Assembly: GCA_007130745.1 (NCBI GenBank) | Contig: SLRW01000146.1 | Span: forward strand, 1-9,743 | Direction: 5' to 3' | Origin: Gammaproteobacteria bacterium | GTDB lineage: Bacteria; Pseudomonadota; Gammaproteobacteria; UBA5335; SLRW01 | Length of the DNA: 9,743 nucleotides | Program-made: the position numbers and the translations under genes | Notes under the pieces: generated by a model | The model's input: only the letters and a program-made list of their open reading frames with translations | Told to the model about the DNA's origin: nothing | The model's database searches: none | Shown here: one piece after another, positions 1 to 6,059 of the stretch | How the letters are laid out: every line of letters starts with the position of its first letter | Numbering within the stretch: the stretch's first letter is position 1

Positions 1-1
1 G

Positions 2-265
2 GCGGTGGCCGAACAGGTTGAAGTGCAGACCAAATACGCCGGCTACATCGAGCGCCAGCAGAAGGAAATCGAGCGCAGTCGCCGCCACGAGGACAAGCCG
101 CTGCCGGCTGATCTGGACTATGCCGTCGTACAGGGCCTGTCCAACGAAGTTCGCCAGAAGTTCGCCGAGGCCCGCCCCGAAACCATCGGCCAGGCTTCAC
201 GCATCCCCGGCGTCACCCCGGCGGCCATCTCGCTACTGCTGGTGCATCTGAAAAAATCGGCGTAA
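2..265 (+). CDS. mnmG: MnmG (GidA), C-terminal end, 5' truncated by window
   Basis: This is the last 87 codons of the FAD-dependent protein that, with MnmE, adds the (carboxymethyl)aminomethyl group to uridine 34 of certain tRNAs in the cytoplasm. The visible part is the C-terminal helical domain that contacts MnmE. Recognisable family stretches are VEVQTKYAGYIERQQKEIE near the start, LDYAVVQGLSNEVRQK in the middle, and the highly conserved IGQASRIPGVTPAAISLLLV close to the end. The reading frame is open to the left edge, so the GTG at 5 is an internal valine and not a start. The gene ends with TAA, directly followed by a GC hairpin terminator. The usual partner rsmG does not follow. Identification rests on remembered similarity to E. 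coli MnmG and is strong despite the short fragment. Confidence 0.95.
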   Translation, partial: AVAEQVEVQTKYAGYIERQQKEIERSRRHEDKPLPADLDYAVVQGLSNEVRQKFAEARPETIGQASRIPGVTPAAISLLLVHLKKSA

Positions 266-289
266 CCCGCGCGTTCGCGCGGGCGTTTT
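266..289 (+). terminator. Rho-independent terminator of mnmG
   Basis: The inverted repeat CCCGCGCG-TT-CGCGCGGG (266-283) begins on the base after the mnmG stop codon and is followed by CGTTTT. The folded RNA would have at least 7 GC pairs around a GTTC loop. The T-run is short (four), so termination is likely but not ideal. Confidence 0.8.
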
Positions 290-398
290 CAGTTTTCCGT
301 GTTCCGTTTTCAGATGGTGGCGTTTGATGTGGGTGGGAGCCTGTCGGGATAGCATCGGGGTACGGTCAGCACAGTGGTAACCCGCATTTCGCGCTTCT

Positions 399-470
399 CG
401 TCATTCCCGCGCAGGCGGGAATCCAGAAGCTAACCGAAGCCCCTGGGTCCCCGCCTTCGCGGGGACGACG
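399..470. repeat. REPIN-like element: two REP-type hairpins in inverted orientation
   Basis: Two perfect 8-bp stem-loops sit head to head. The first is ATTCCCGC-GCAG-GCGGGAAT (403-422) and the second GTCCCCGC-CTTC-GCGGGGAC (447-466). The outer ends, CGTCATTCCCGC at 399 and the complement of GCGGGGACGACG ending at 470, match at 10 of 12 positions, so the whole 72 bases form one large imperfect palindrome. Paired REP hairpins of this build (REPINs), moved by RAYT transposases, are known in many proteobacteria, and the ATTCCCGC...GCGGGAAT core resembles widespread intergenic repeats. Assignment to a family is inference. No RAYT gene is in the window. Confidence 0.7.
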
Positions 471-497
471 ACACCCAAAACCAAACATAAAGAAAAC

Positions 498-578
498 AAG
501 AACATGAAGGGGAAATGCATTATTTATCAAAAATATATTCGACTTTTTGTTTCCTTCATGAGCTTCATGTTCTTCATG
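498..578. repeat. CATGAAG/CTTCATG repeats with 9-base period, in inverted arrangement
   Basis: CTTCATG occurs three times at exact 9-base spacing (554-560, 563-569, 572-578). The complementary AAGAACATGAAG at 498-509 is a perfect 12-base inverted match to 563-574. CATGAAGG (503-510) can instead pair with CCTTCATG (553-560), enclosing an AT-rich loop. The stretch is clearly poorer in GC than the rest of the window. I cannot assign it to a named element. Confidence 0.6.
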
Positions 579-594
579 GTTCAGGCTTTTATCC

Positions 595-630
595 GGCCTG
601 ACCGTACCCCGGCGCCATCCCGGTCAGGCC
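595..630. repeat. 10-bp perfect inverted repeat just beyond the engB stop
   Basis: GGCCTGACCG (595-604) and CGGTCAGGCC (621-630) pair perfectly around a 16-base loop. On the minus strand the hairpin begins 10 bases after the engB stop codon, where a terminator would be expected. It is not followed by a T-run on that strand (the next bases are GGATAAAAGCC), so it is not a standard intrinsic terminator. It could protect the 3' end or be part of a repeat, since 14 bases of it recur inverted at 356-369. Confidence 0.55.
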
Positions 631-640
631 ACCATCAACT

Positions 641-1276
641 TCAGGCGCCACCGTCTGAAAACTCCCGCGCCTCGCGCGGGTCAAGCCATTCATCGAGTTT
701 GCGCCGGGCTTCCTCGACGCCCTGGCGTTTGAGACCGGAGAAGAGTTGTACGCTGAAATCGCCCGGTAGCTGGCCAAGTGCGTGGCGGGTTTTTTGTAAT
801 GCTCCGCCGGCAGCGCCGCGGCTGAGTTTGTCGGCTTTGGTCAGCAGCACATGGCAGGGCAGGCTGGCCTGGCTGCACCAGTTGAGCATCTGCTGATCAA
901 ATTCCGTTAGCGGCCGGCGCACATCCATCATCAACACCAGCCCGCGCAGGCTCTGGCGCTGGCGGAAATAATCATCCAGCAGCGCGGCCCAGTGCTGCTT
1001 TATCCGTTCCGGTACCCTGGCAAAACCGTACCCGGGCAGGTCCACCAGCCGCGCGCCGTCCTCGCCGAGCTGGAAGTAGTTGATCATTTGCGTGCGGCCC
1101 GGTGTCTTGCTGGTGCGCGCCAGCGCGCGCTGACCGGTGATGGTGTTGATGGCGGTGGATTTGCCGGCATTGGAACGCCCGGCAAAGGCGACTTCCACAC
1201 CCTCATCGACAGGCAGGTCAGCCAGCCGGTTGACGCTAAGCATGAATCGGGTACTGCTGTAATCGGACTCGGTCAT
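641..1276 (-). CDS. engB: EngB/YsxC ribosome-biogenesis GTPase
   Basis: This is an essential TRAFAC-class GTPase (also YihA/YsxC) that helps late assembly of the large ribosomal subunit in the cytoplasm. The 211-residue product is close to the 210 of E. coli. Visible motifs are the P-loop GRSNAGKS (33-40), the switch I region TSKTPGRTQ (55-63), G3 DLPG (79-82), G4 TKAD (146-149) and a late SGLK-type G5 motif. I chose the ATG at 1276 (MTESDYSSTRFML) because GGAGAA lies 8 bases upstream and it gives the family length. A longer frame to 1354 adds 26 residues that do not resemble the family. The gene is transcribed divergently from cytochrome c4 and converges with mnmG. Its C-terminus (after about residue 195) is acidic and variable, as is usual. 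Confidence 0.96.
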   Translation of the reverse strand: MTESDYSSTRFMLSVNRLADLPVDEGVEVAFAGRSNAGKSTAINTITGQRALARTSKTPGRTQMINYFQLGEDGARLVDLPGYGFARVPERIKQHWAALLDDYFRQRQSLRGLVLMMDVRRPLTEFDQQMLNWCSQASLPCHVLLTKADKLSRGAAGGALQKTRHALGQLPGDFSVQLFSGLKRQGVEEARRKLDEWLDPREAREFSDGGA

Positions 1277-1309
1277 GCCAGTGATTCTCCGACGCCGGGT
1301 GGGCCAAAG

Positions 1310-1340
1310 TTGACCCTCTACCGTCATCCCGGTGTAAAAT
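1310..1340 (+). promoter_or_regulatory. Possible sigma-70 promoter for cytochrome c4
   Basis: TTGACC (1310-1315, 5/6 to TTGACA) and TAAAAT (1335-1340, 5/6 to TATAAT) face the cytochrome gene, but the 19-base spacer is longer than the optimal 17. Transcription would start near 1347 and leave a leader of about 100 bases that contains the palindromes at 1373-1394 and 1412-1425. No equally good promoter was seen for engB on the other strand. Confidence 0.4.
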
Positions 1341-1372
1341 CCGGTCTTCATCAAGGGCCGTCCTGCGCCGTC

Positions 1373-1394
1373 ATGGCGCCGGTTCCGGCGTCAT
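1373..1394. promoter_or_regulatory. Imperfect palindrome in the divergent engB/cytochrome region
   Basis: ATGGCGCCGG (1373-1382) and CCGGCGTCAT (1385-1394) match as an inverted repeat at 9 of 10 positions around TT. A second, shorter palindrome, GCATCA-TG-TGATGC, follows at 1412-1425. Either could be an operator or a hairpin in the leader of the cytochrome mRNA. The function is not evident from the sequence. Confidence 0.35.
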
Positions 1395-1450
1395 CCTACA
1401 ACAAGCGCGCCGCATCATGTGATGCAAAACCGCAAGAGGCAATTTCTGGC

Positions 1451-2068
1451 ATGAATAAACATTGGCTCGTGATGGCGGCCCCTGCCGCACTGGTTCTGGC
1501 CATGGTAATGCAACCGCTGATGGCGGGCGATCCGGACGCAGGCGCCGAACTGGCCCAGGGTTGTGCGGCCTGCCACGGGGCGGACGGCAACAGTAGTAAC
1601 CCGCAGTGGCCAAAAATTGCCGGTCAGAACGAGCGCTATCTGCGCGAATCGCTCAAGGCCTATCGTGAAGGGACCCGCCAGGATCCGCTGATGGCGGGTG
1701 AGGCGGCCAATCTCAGTGATCAGGATATCGCCGACCTGGCGGCATTCTACGCCGCCCAGACACCGCAAATCGGCAGCGCCGACCCGGAACTGGTGGAACT
1801 CGGCGAGAAGATTTACCGTGGCGGCAACCCAGAAACCGGCGTTTCCGCCTGTATGGCTTGCCACGGCCCCTCCGGTACGGGCAATGCGCCGGCCGGTTAT
1901 CCCGCAGTCAGTGGCCAGCACGCGGCCTACAATGTCATCGCCCTGCGCGCCTACGCCAATGGCGAGCGTAACGGCAGCATGAATGCTCAAATGATGCAGT
2001 CCATCGCCGAGCGCATGAGCGATGAGGAAATCGAGGCGGTGTCCTCCTATATGGAAGGGTTGCACTGA
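1451..2068 (+). CDS. Cytochrome c4, periplasmic dihaem electron carrier
   Basis: The 205-residue product is a precursor of cytochrome c4, a two-domain dihaem protein that passes electrons from the bc1 complex towards terminal oxidases at the periplasmic face. A signal peptide covers about residues 1-25 (hydrophobic core, then PLMA before GDPDAG). Each half has one CXXCH haem site: CAACH (38-42) and CMACH (134-138). Met81 in the PLMAG stretch, and one of Met177, 181 or 182 in the second half, are the likely sixth ligands. The repeated GNxxxxxxPxxxGQxxxY pattern after each haem site shows the internal duplication typical of the family. I chose the ATG at 1451 because it opens a clean signal peptide after AAGAGG (1434-1439). 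The frame is open upstream to 992, but that part is antisense to engB. A strong terminator follows, so the gene is probably monocistronic. Confidence 0.95.
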   Translation: MNKHWLVMAAPAALVLAMVMQPLMAGDPDAGAELAQGCAACHGADGNSSNPQWPKIAGQNERYLRESLKAYREGTRQDPLMAGEAANLSDQDIADLAAFYAAQTPQIGSADPELVELGEKIYRGGNPETGVSACMACHGPSGTGNAPAGYPAVSGQHAAYNVIALRAYANGERNGSMNAQMMQSIAERMSDEEIEAVSSYMEGLH

Positions 2069-2095
2069 ACTGCCGGGCACTATAACGGTCTCAGC

Positions 2096-2125
2096 AAGGG
2101 CGATCCGTGCGGATCGCCCTTTTTT
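2096..2125 (+). terminator. Rho-independent terminator of cytochrome c4
   Basis: AAGGGCGATCC (2096-2106), loop GTGC, and GGATCGCCCTT (2111-2121) pair perfectly over 11 bp, and six T follow (2120-2125). It lies 27 bases after the cytochrome stop and separates that gene from dsbA. Confidence 0.93.
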
Positions 2126-2140
2126 GTTAGAGCAAACAGA

Positions 2141-2152
2141 CCCCGTACGGGG
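2141..2152. promoter_or_regulatory. Perfect 12-bp palindrome upstream of dsbA
   Basis: CCCCGTACGGGG is fully self-complementary and lies about 70 bases before the dsbA start, in the only space where a promoter for dsbA and the operon behind it could be. It may be a binding site for a dimeric regulator. I could not pick out a convincing -35/-10 pair nearby, so the role is inference from position only. Confidence 0.3.
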
Positions 2153-2220
2153 ATGGGCAGCATTGTCGCTGTGGGTTACATTGGCACATTGTCCGATTGG
2201 TGCGTGCAAGGAGAAACATT

Positions 2221-2886
2221 GTGAGGCGTCTGAATACCCTTAAAAGCTCTGTGGCCGGATGGATTAGCCTGGCGGCCCTGATCCTGCTGGCCTGGAATAC
2301 CATGGCCGTGGCCGGAGAGTTCGAGGCCGGTGAGCACTATCGCGTGATTGAGCCGGCCAAGACTGTGCGAGGTGGTGATGGCGTGGAGATTGCCGATATC
2401 TTCTGGTACGGCTGTCCGCACTGTTACACCTTCAAGCCCATGCTGGACGAATGGGTGGCGCAGAACGGCGAGCGCGTGCGACTGGTGCGCCTGCCGGCGA
2501 TGGTCAACCGCAGTTGGCACATTCACGGCCAGGCCTGGTACACCGCGCTCGCACTGGGCAAGGCGGAGGAACTGCACCAGGCCATTTTTGATGCAATCCA
2601 TCAGGATGGTCAGCGGCTAAACCAGCGCTCTGGCCTGCGCAGTTTATTCGAGCAACACGGGGTAACTCCGGAGAATTTCGACAGCGCCTGGGAGTCTTTC
2701 AGCGTGGATGCGCATCTGCGCCGGGCTCGCCAGCTTAACGGCGACTACGGTATTCGCGGTACCCCGTCGGTGGTCATCAATGGACGGTACATGACTTCAC
2801 CATCCATGGTGGGCTCCTACGAGCAGTTTTTCAGGCTGCTGGATGAGCTGGTGGCCAGAGAGGCAGGCGACGAAGCGCAAGCATAG
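2221..2886 (+). CDS. dsbA: DsbA, periplasmic thiol:disulfide oxidoreductase
   Basis: DsbA introduces disulfide bonds into exported proteins and is re-oxidised by DsbB in the inner membrane. The 221-residue precursor has a signal peptide (about 1-31, hydrophobic LAALILLAW core, cleavage near AVA-GEFEAG). The thioredoxin-fold catalytic motif FWYGCPHC has Cys65 and Cys68 with the Pro-His dipeptide characteristic of DsbA, and the cis-proline loop is RGTPS (Thr181-Pro182). These are its only two cysteines. I chose the GTG at 2221 because AAGGAG (2208-2213) stands 7 bases before it. A TTG at 2197 in the same frame lies upstream of that site. The gene starts a tight run of envelope genes, with the next start 32 bases after its stop. 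DsbA behind cytochrome c4 is also the Pseudomonas order. Confidence 0.95.
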   Translation: MRRLNTLKSSVAGWISLAALILLAWNTMAVAGEFEAGEHYRVIEPAKTVRGGDGVEIADIFWYGCPHCYTFKPMLDEWVAQNGERVRLVRLPAMVNRSWHIHGQAWYTALALGKAEELHQAIFDAIHQDGQRLNQRSGLRSLFEQHGVTPENFDSAWESFSVDAHLRRARQLNGDYGIRGTPSVVINGRYMTSPSMVGSYEQFFRLLDELVAREAGDEAQA

Positions 2887-2918
2887 AACCCGCGCGGCCG
2901 CCCGAGGGGAAAAGCCGC

Positions 2919-3656
2919 ATGGCACTGGAACGCACCCGACATACGGGCCGACAGCTCAGGCGCTGGCTGATCACCGGCATCCTCACCGTGATCCCCCTGT
3001 GGATCACCTGGTGGGTGTTTACCTTTATTCTTAACCAGCTGTCGAGATTCGGCATGCCCTGGGTGCGGGCCGCCGGGCGGGCGCTGGAGCCGCTCTCGCC
3101 GGCGCTGTCGGCCTGGGTGCTGCACCCCTGGTTCCAGTTCGCTTGCGCCGTGTTGCTTACCCTTGGCGCGCTGATTCTGCTGGGTTGGCTGACTACCCGC
3201 GTGCTGGGGCGAAAATTGCTGGATATGGTGGATCGCATGATCCGGCGTATTCCCCTCGCTGAGCGGATCTACGGCGGCACCCGCAAGCTGATATCGGCCC
3301 TGCAGCAGCAGCCGGAGCATGTGGAGCGGGTGGTGATGATCCCCTTCCCCTCCGATCAGATGAAGGTGATCGGGTTTGTTACACGGGTGTTCAATGACGC
3401 CGAAACCGGCCGCCAGCTGGCGGCCGTGTATGTCCCCACCACGCCCAATCCCACTTCCGGCTATCTGGAAATCGTGCCGGTAGAACATGTGGTCTCCACT
3501 GACTGGTCGGTGGACGAGGCCATGTCTTTCATTATGACCGGCGGCACCGTAGCGCCGGACAAACTGCAATATCATGGCGAGGCGCCGCAGCTGGACACGG
3601 AAAGAAAAGCCCCGCCGGAAAAACCCTCAAAGGGAGCACGCAAAAATGCCAAATGA
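2919..3656 (+). CDS. DUF502 family inner-membrane protein
   Basis: The 245-residue protein belongs to the DUF502 family, whose biochemical function is not established. A basic N-terminus (RTRHTGRQLRR) precedes two membrane segments at about 17-38 and 72-91, each with a proline or glycine kink. The rest is soluble and carries the family landmarks: IPLAERIYGGTRKL after the second helix, MIPFPSDQMKVIGFVTR, VYVPTTPNPTSGYL (PTTPNPTSGY at 173-182), and a final SVDEAMSFIMTGGTV. The last 25 or so residues are a charged, lysine-rich tail. A start at ATG 2919 is supported by GAGGGGA 8 bases upstream. Its end overlaps the next start by 11 bases. Placement between dsbA and exported hydrolases suggests an envelope role, which is inference only. 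Confidence 0.92.
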   Translation: MALERTRHTGRQLRRWLITGILTVIPLWITWWVFTFILNQLSRFGMPWVRAAGRALEPLSPALSAWVLHPWFQFACAVLLTLGALILLGWLTTRVLGRKLLDMVDRMIRRIPLAERIYGGTRKLISALQQQPEHVERVVMIPFPSDQMKVIGFVTRVFNDAETGRQLAAVYVPTTPNPTSGYLEIVPVEHVVSTDWSVDEAMSFIMTGGTVAPDKLQYHGEAPQLDTERKAPPEKPSKGARKNAK

Positions 3657-4614
3657 TCTGCCGGACCGGCGAACCGTACTCAAATGGATGCTGGCGGGTG
3701 CCAGTACGTTGCCGCTGGGACTGGGCGCGGCCCGTATGGCGAGTGCCGATACGCCGGAAACGCAGAGCGAAGCGCGGGAATTACCCGGCGATGGTCTGGG
3801 GCTGGCGCTGGGCTCCGGCGGTGCTGCGGGCTTGTCGCATATCCTGGTTTTTGAAGCGCTGGATGAGTTGGGTATTCGTCCACGGCATATCGCCGGCAGC
3901 AGTATTGGCGCTCTGCTCGGCGCTTTTTATGCCAGCGGCATGACGGGCAAGGAAATCCGCGAGATGGTGATTGAGCTGACCCCGTCCAATGGGCGTGAGT
4001 GGCTTTCCGCCCTGTTTAACCGTGACTGGGCCCAGGCCTTCGCCATGCTGCGTCCTGGGCTGGAAAACGTGAATGTGTTTGAGGCCGGGGAGGCCATGGC
4101 CGTGCTGGACGATTTGCTCGGCGCCAAAAAATTCGAGGAACTTGAAACCCCCCTGAGTGTGGTGACCACCGATCTGTGGGCGCGTGAGGAAGTGGTGTTT
4201 AGCGAAGGTGAGTTGTTGCGGCCATTGCTGGCCAGTGCGGCCATGCCCGGGGTGTTCCAGCCGGTGAATTATCAGGGCCGGGTGCTGCTTGATGGCGGCA
4301 TGGTCAATCCCTTGCCCTTTGAGCATGTGATGAAAGACGGCGGATTGACTGTGGCGGTAGATGTACTGGGCAAGCGCAGCAAGCCGGAAAATAATGAAGA
4401 TACCGGCTATATGGACGGCCTCTTCAACACCTTCAAGGTCATGCAGCATGCCATCATTACCCAGCGCCGACGCATCGCCGAGCCGGATATTTTTCTGGCG
4501 CCGGAAATCACCGATGTGCGGGCGCTGGAGTTCTACCGCTACGAGCAGATTTTCAAGCAAGGCCAGCCGGAGGCTGATCGCCTTAAACGCGAGCTCGAGG
4601 AGCGGCTGGGTTAA
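3646..4614 (+). CDS. Patatin-like phospholipase with Tat-type signal peptide
   Basis: The 322-residue product is a patatin-family serine lipase/acyl hydrolase using a Ser-Asp dyad. After residue 50 come the oxyanion loop GSGGAAGLSHI (56-66), the nucleophile elbow GSSIG (84-88, Ser86), and the catalytic DGG (Asp216-Gly218) in VLLDGGMVNPLPF. The N-terminus DRRTVLK followed by a mild hydrophobic stretch and ASA (32-34) looks like a twin-arginine (Tat) signal, so the enzyme is probably exported folded. The whole protein has no cysteine. I chose the ATG at 3646 because AGGGAG stands 9 bases upstream and it opens the signal. A frame from 3574 would add a run of charged residues inside the DUF502 gene. 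The stop TAATG shares one base with the next start. The substrate is unknown. Confidence 0.9.
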   Translation: MPNDLPDRRTVLKWMLAGASTLPLGLGAARMASADTPETQSEARELPGDGLGLALGSGGAAGLSHILVFEALDELGIRPRHIAGSSIGALLGAFYASGMTGKEIREMVIELTPSNGREWLSALFNRDWAQAFAMLRPGLENVNVFEAGEAMAVLDDLLGAKKFEELETPLSVVTTDLWAREEVVFSEGELLRPLLASAAMPGVFQPVNYQGRVLLDGGMVNPLPFEHVMKDGGLTVAVDVLGKRSKPENNEDTGYMDGLFNTFKVMQHAIITQRRRIAEPDIFLAPEITDVRALEFYRYEQIFKQGQPEADRLKRELEERLG

Positions 4615-6059
4615 TGCGCCTTCGTCATGGCTTTGTTTATGTAGCCTTGCTGACGCTGTTCCTGCCGCCGGCACCGGCTATGGCCGGGGAAATACAATTC
4701 GAGCGTTGCCGGCTTGAGTCCGCCGGGGGTACGGCCAGCGTGCGAGCCCGCTGCACGACGCTTGATGTGCCGCTGGATCATGTCGAACCCGGGGGCGAGA
4801 AAATCAGCCTGCACGTGGCTGTGCTCAGCGCGCGCGCAGCGCGTCCCGAGGCGGACCCCATCGTGCTGATCACCGGCGGACCAGGTCAAAGCGCCAGCCA
4901 GAGCCTGGTCGAACTGCGTCATGTTTTCCAGGGGCTGAGCGAGCGCCGGGATATCGTGGTGGTGGACCAGCGCGGCACCGGTGCGTCGTCAGCCTTGCGT
5001 TGCCCGGGGATGACGGTGGTGGATGATCCTTTTGCCCTGCATGCCGATACTGCGCCGGCCATGCAGCGCATCGCCGGCTGTCGTGAACAACTGGACCACG
5101 ACCCCCGCCACTTCAACAGCGATGCCGCGGTGGCCGATCTGGAGGCGGTGCGCCAGACACTGGGTTATGCGCAGTTTAATCTCTACGGTTTTTCCTACGG
5201 CTCGCGGGTAGCGCAGTTGTATGCCGCCCGTTTTCCTGAATATACCCGCAGTGTGGTGATGGACGCGGTGTTGCCCCTGGGGGTGGCGCTGGGGGCGACG
5301 GTGGATCAAAGCGCGACGGCGGTCATCGCTGCCGAGTTGGCCCGTTGTGCTAAGCAGGCAGCGTGCGCCAAAGCCTTCCCCGAATTGGCCACACGCTATC
5401 AGGCCCTGCTGGACGAGCTGGAAGCCACGCCACGCAAAGTCGAATTTGACCACCCCCGCACGGGCGAACAGCACAGCCTGCCGGTTGATGCCGGCGGCCT
5501 GCAGCGTATGTTGCGCCTGCTCGCCTATCAGCCTGAAACCCGCAGCATGATTCCGGTGCTGGTGCATCGTGCCGGTGAGGGACGATTGGCGCCGCTGGTG
5601 GCGCTGGCGCATGACTTTGAATCCAGTCTGGATCAGCGCATCAACTGGCTGGTACACCTGTCGGTGCTGTGCCGTGAGGATCTGCCACACATCCCGAACG
5701 AGGTGGTGGTCGATTCACGCGAGTTAGGTAATCTGGCTTCGGCCTGCCAGGCCTGGGATGTACCCGCGCGTAGTGCCTTTGAGCTGCAACTGCCAGCTTC
5801 CGTGCCCATGTTGATGCTTTCCGGTGAGCATGACCCGGTGACCCCGCCCGAACCGGTGAGCGTGCTGGCTGAAGGTAGGGAGAAGTGGCTGGCGGTGACT
5901 GCGCCGGGGCAGGGACATATTGTCAGCATTCGGGGCTGTCTGCCCGAGCGGGTGCGCGCTTTTTTTGATAGCCCGCAAGTCGGAGATCTGGCCATGGATT
6001 GCGTGGATCAGATGAGCGCCCCGCCGCCCCTGCTAAACCTTAATGCGCCGGCCTCATGA
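4614..6059 (+). CDS. Secreted alpha/beta hydrolase, TAP/proline-iminopeptidase type
   Basis: The 481-residue protein is an alpha/beta-hydrolase-fold enzyme of the group that includes tripeptidyl aminopeptidases and proline iminopeptidases. A Sec signal peptide covers 1-24 (cleavage after AMA). The oxyanion motif is TGGPGQS (GGPG at 88-91), followed by DQRGTG (118-123), the nucleophile elbow GFSYG (192-196, Ser194), the acid Asp407 in GEHDPVTPP and His435 in GQGH. The C-terminal part resembles the TAP-like domain. The mature chain contains ten cysteines, which fits disulfide bonding in the periplasm. Its ATG overlaps the patatin stop by one base, with GAGGAG 11 bases before it. Its own end overlaps the ABC gene as ATGA. 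Peptidase activity is a family-based guess, and an esterase is equally possible. Confidence 0.88.
   Translation: MRLRHGFVYVALLTLFLPPAPAMAGEIQFERCRLESAGGTASVRARCTTLDVPLDHVEPGGEKISLHVAVLSARAARPEADPIVLITGGPGQSASQSLVELRHVFQGLSERRDIVVVDQRGTGASSALRCPGMTVVDDPFALHADTAPAMQRIAGCREQLDHDPRHFNSDAAVADLEAVRQTLGYAQFNLYGFSYGSRVAQLYAARFPEYTRSVVMDAVLPLGVALGATVDQSATAVIAAELARCAKQAACAKAFPELATRYQALLDELEATPRKVEFDHPRTGEQHSLPVDAGGLQRMLRLLAYQPETRSMIPVLVHRAGEGRLAPLVALAHDFESSLDQRINWLVHLSVLCREDLPHIPNEVVVDSRELGNLASACQAWDVPARSAFELQLPASVPMLMLSGEHDPVTPPEPVSVLAEGREKWLAVTAPGQGHIVSIRGCLPERVRAFFDSPQVGDLAMDCVDQMSAPPPLLNLNAPAS

Larger units (their letters stand above)
290..640. other. Intergenic region without a gene, rich in repeats
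   Basis: No convincing coding sequence lies between the mnmG terminator and the engB stop. The open frame at 504-896 on the plus strand is mostly the antisense of engB, has no ribosome-binding site and matches nothing I know. The region holds a 9-base direct repeat CGTTTTCAG at 284-292 and 305-313, a two-hairpin REPIN-like element (399-470), an AT-rich island (about 474-592) with CATGAAG repeats, and a 10-bp inverted repeat (595-630). A 14-base sequence at 356-369 recurs inverted at 598-611. These are probably remnants of non-autonomous repeat elements between two convergent genes. Confidence 0.7.

Noticed and set aside
498..578. CRISPR-like array
   Set aside because: Units are 7 bases at a 9-base period with no spacers of CRISPR length and no cas genes nearby.
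595..630. Intrinsic terminator for engB
   Set aside because: The 10-bp hairpin is well placed but is followed by GGATAAAAGCC on the minus strand instead of a T-run, so it is listed as an inverted repeat.
504..896. 130-codon plus-strand open frame beginning in the AT-rich island
   Set aside because: Most of it is antisense to engB, no family is recognisable, it has no clear ribosome-binding site, and its composition (Ser/Arg/Pro rich) is typical of a GC-rich shadow frame.
1277..1354. 26-residue N-terminal extension of EngB
   Set aside because: The extra residues (arginine run, WPTRRRR) are unlike the family, and a good ribosome-binding site precedes the ATG at 1276.
992..1450. Extended N-terminus of the cytochrome c4 frame
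   Set aside because: The frame happens to stay open across engB antisense and the divergent region, but a signal peptide with its own ATG starts at 1451 and haem-domain spacing fits that start.
1415..2209. 264-codon minus-strand frame across cytochrome c4
   Set aside because: It is an antisense shadow of the cytochrome gene, rich in His/Gly/Arg, with no recognisable domain and spanning the terminator hairpin.
3574..3645. Longer patatin N-terminus starting inside DUF502
   Set aside because: It would put a lysine/arginine-rich stretch before the Tat-type signal. The ATG at 3646 has its own AGGGAG site.
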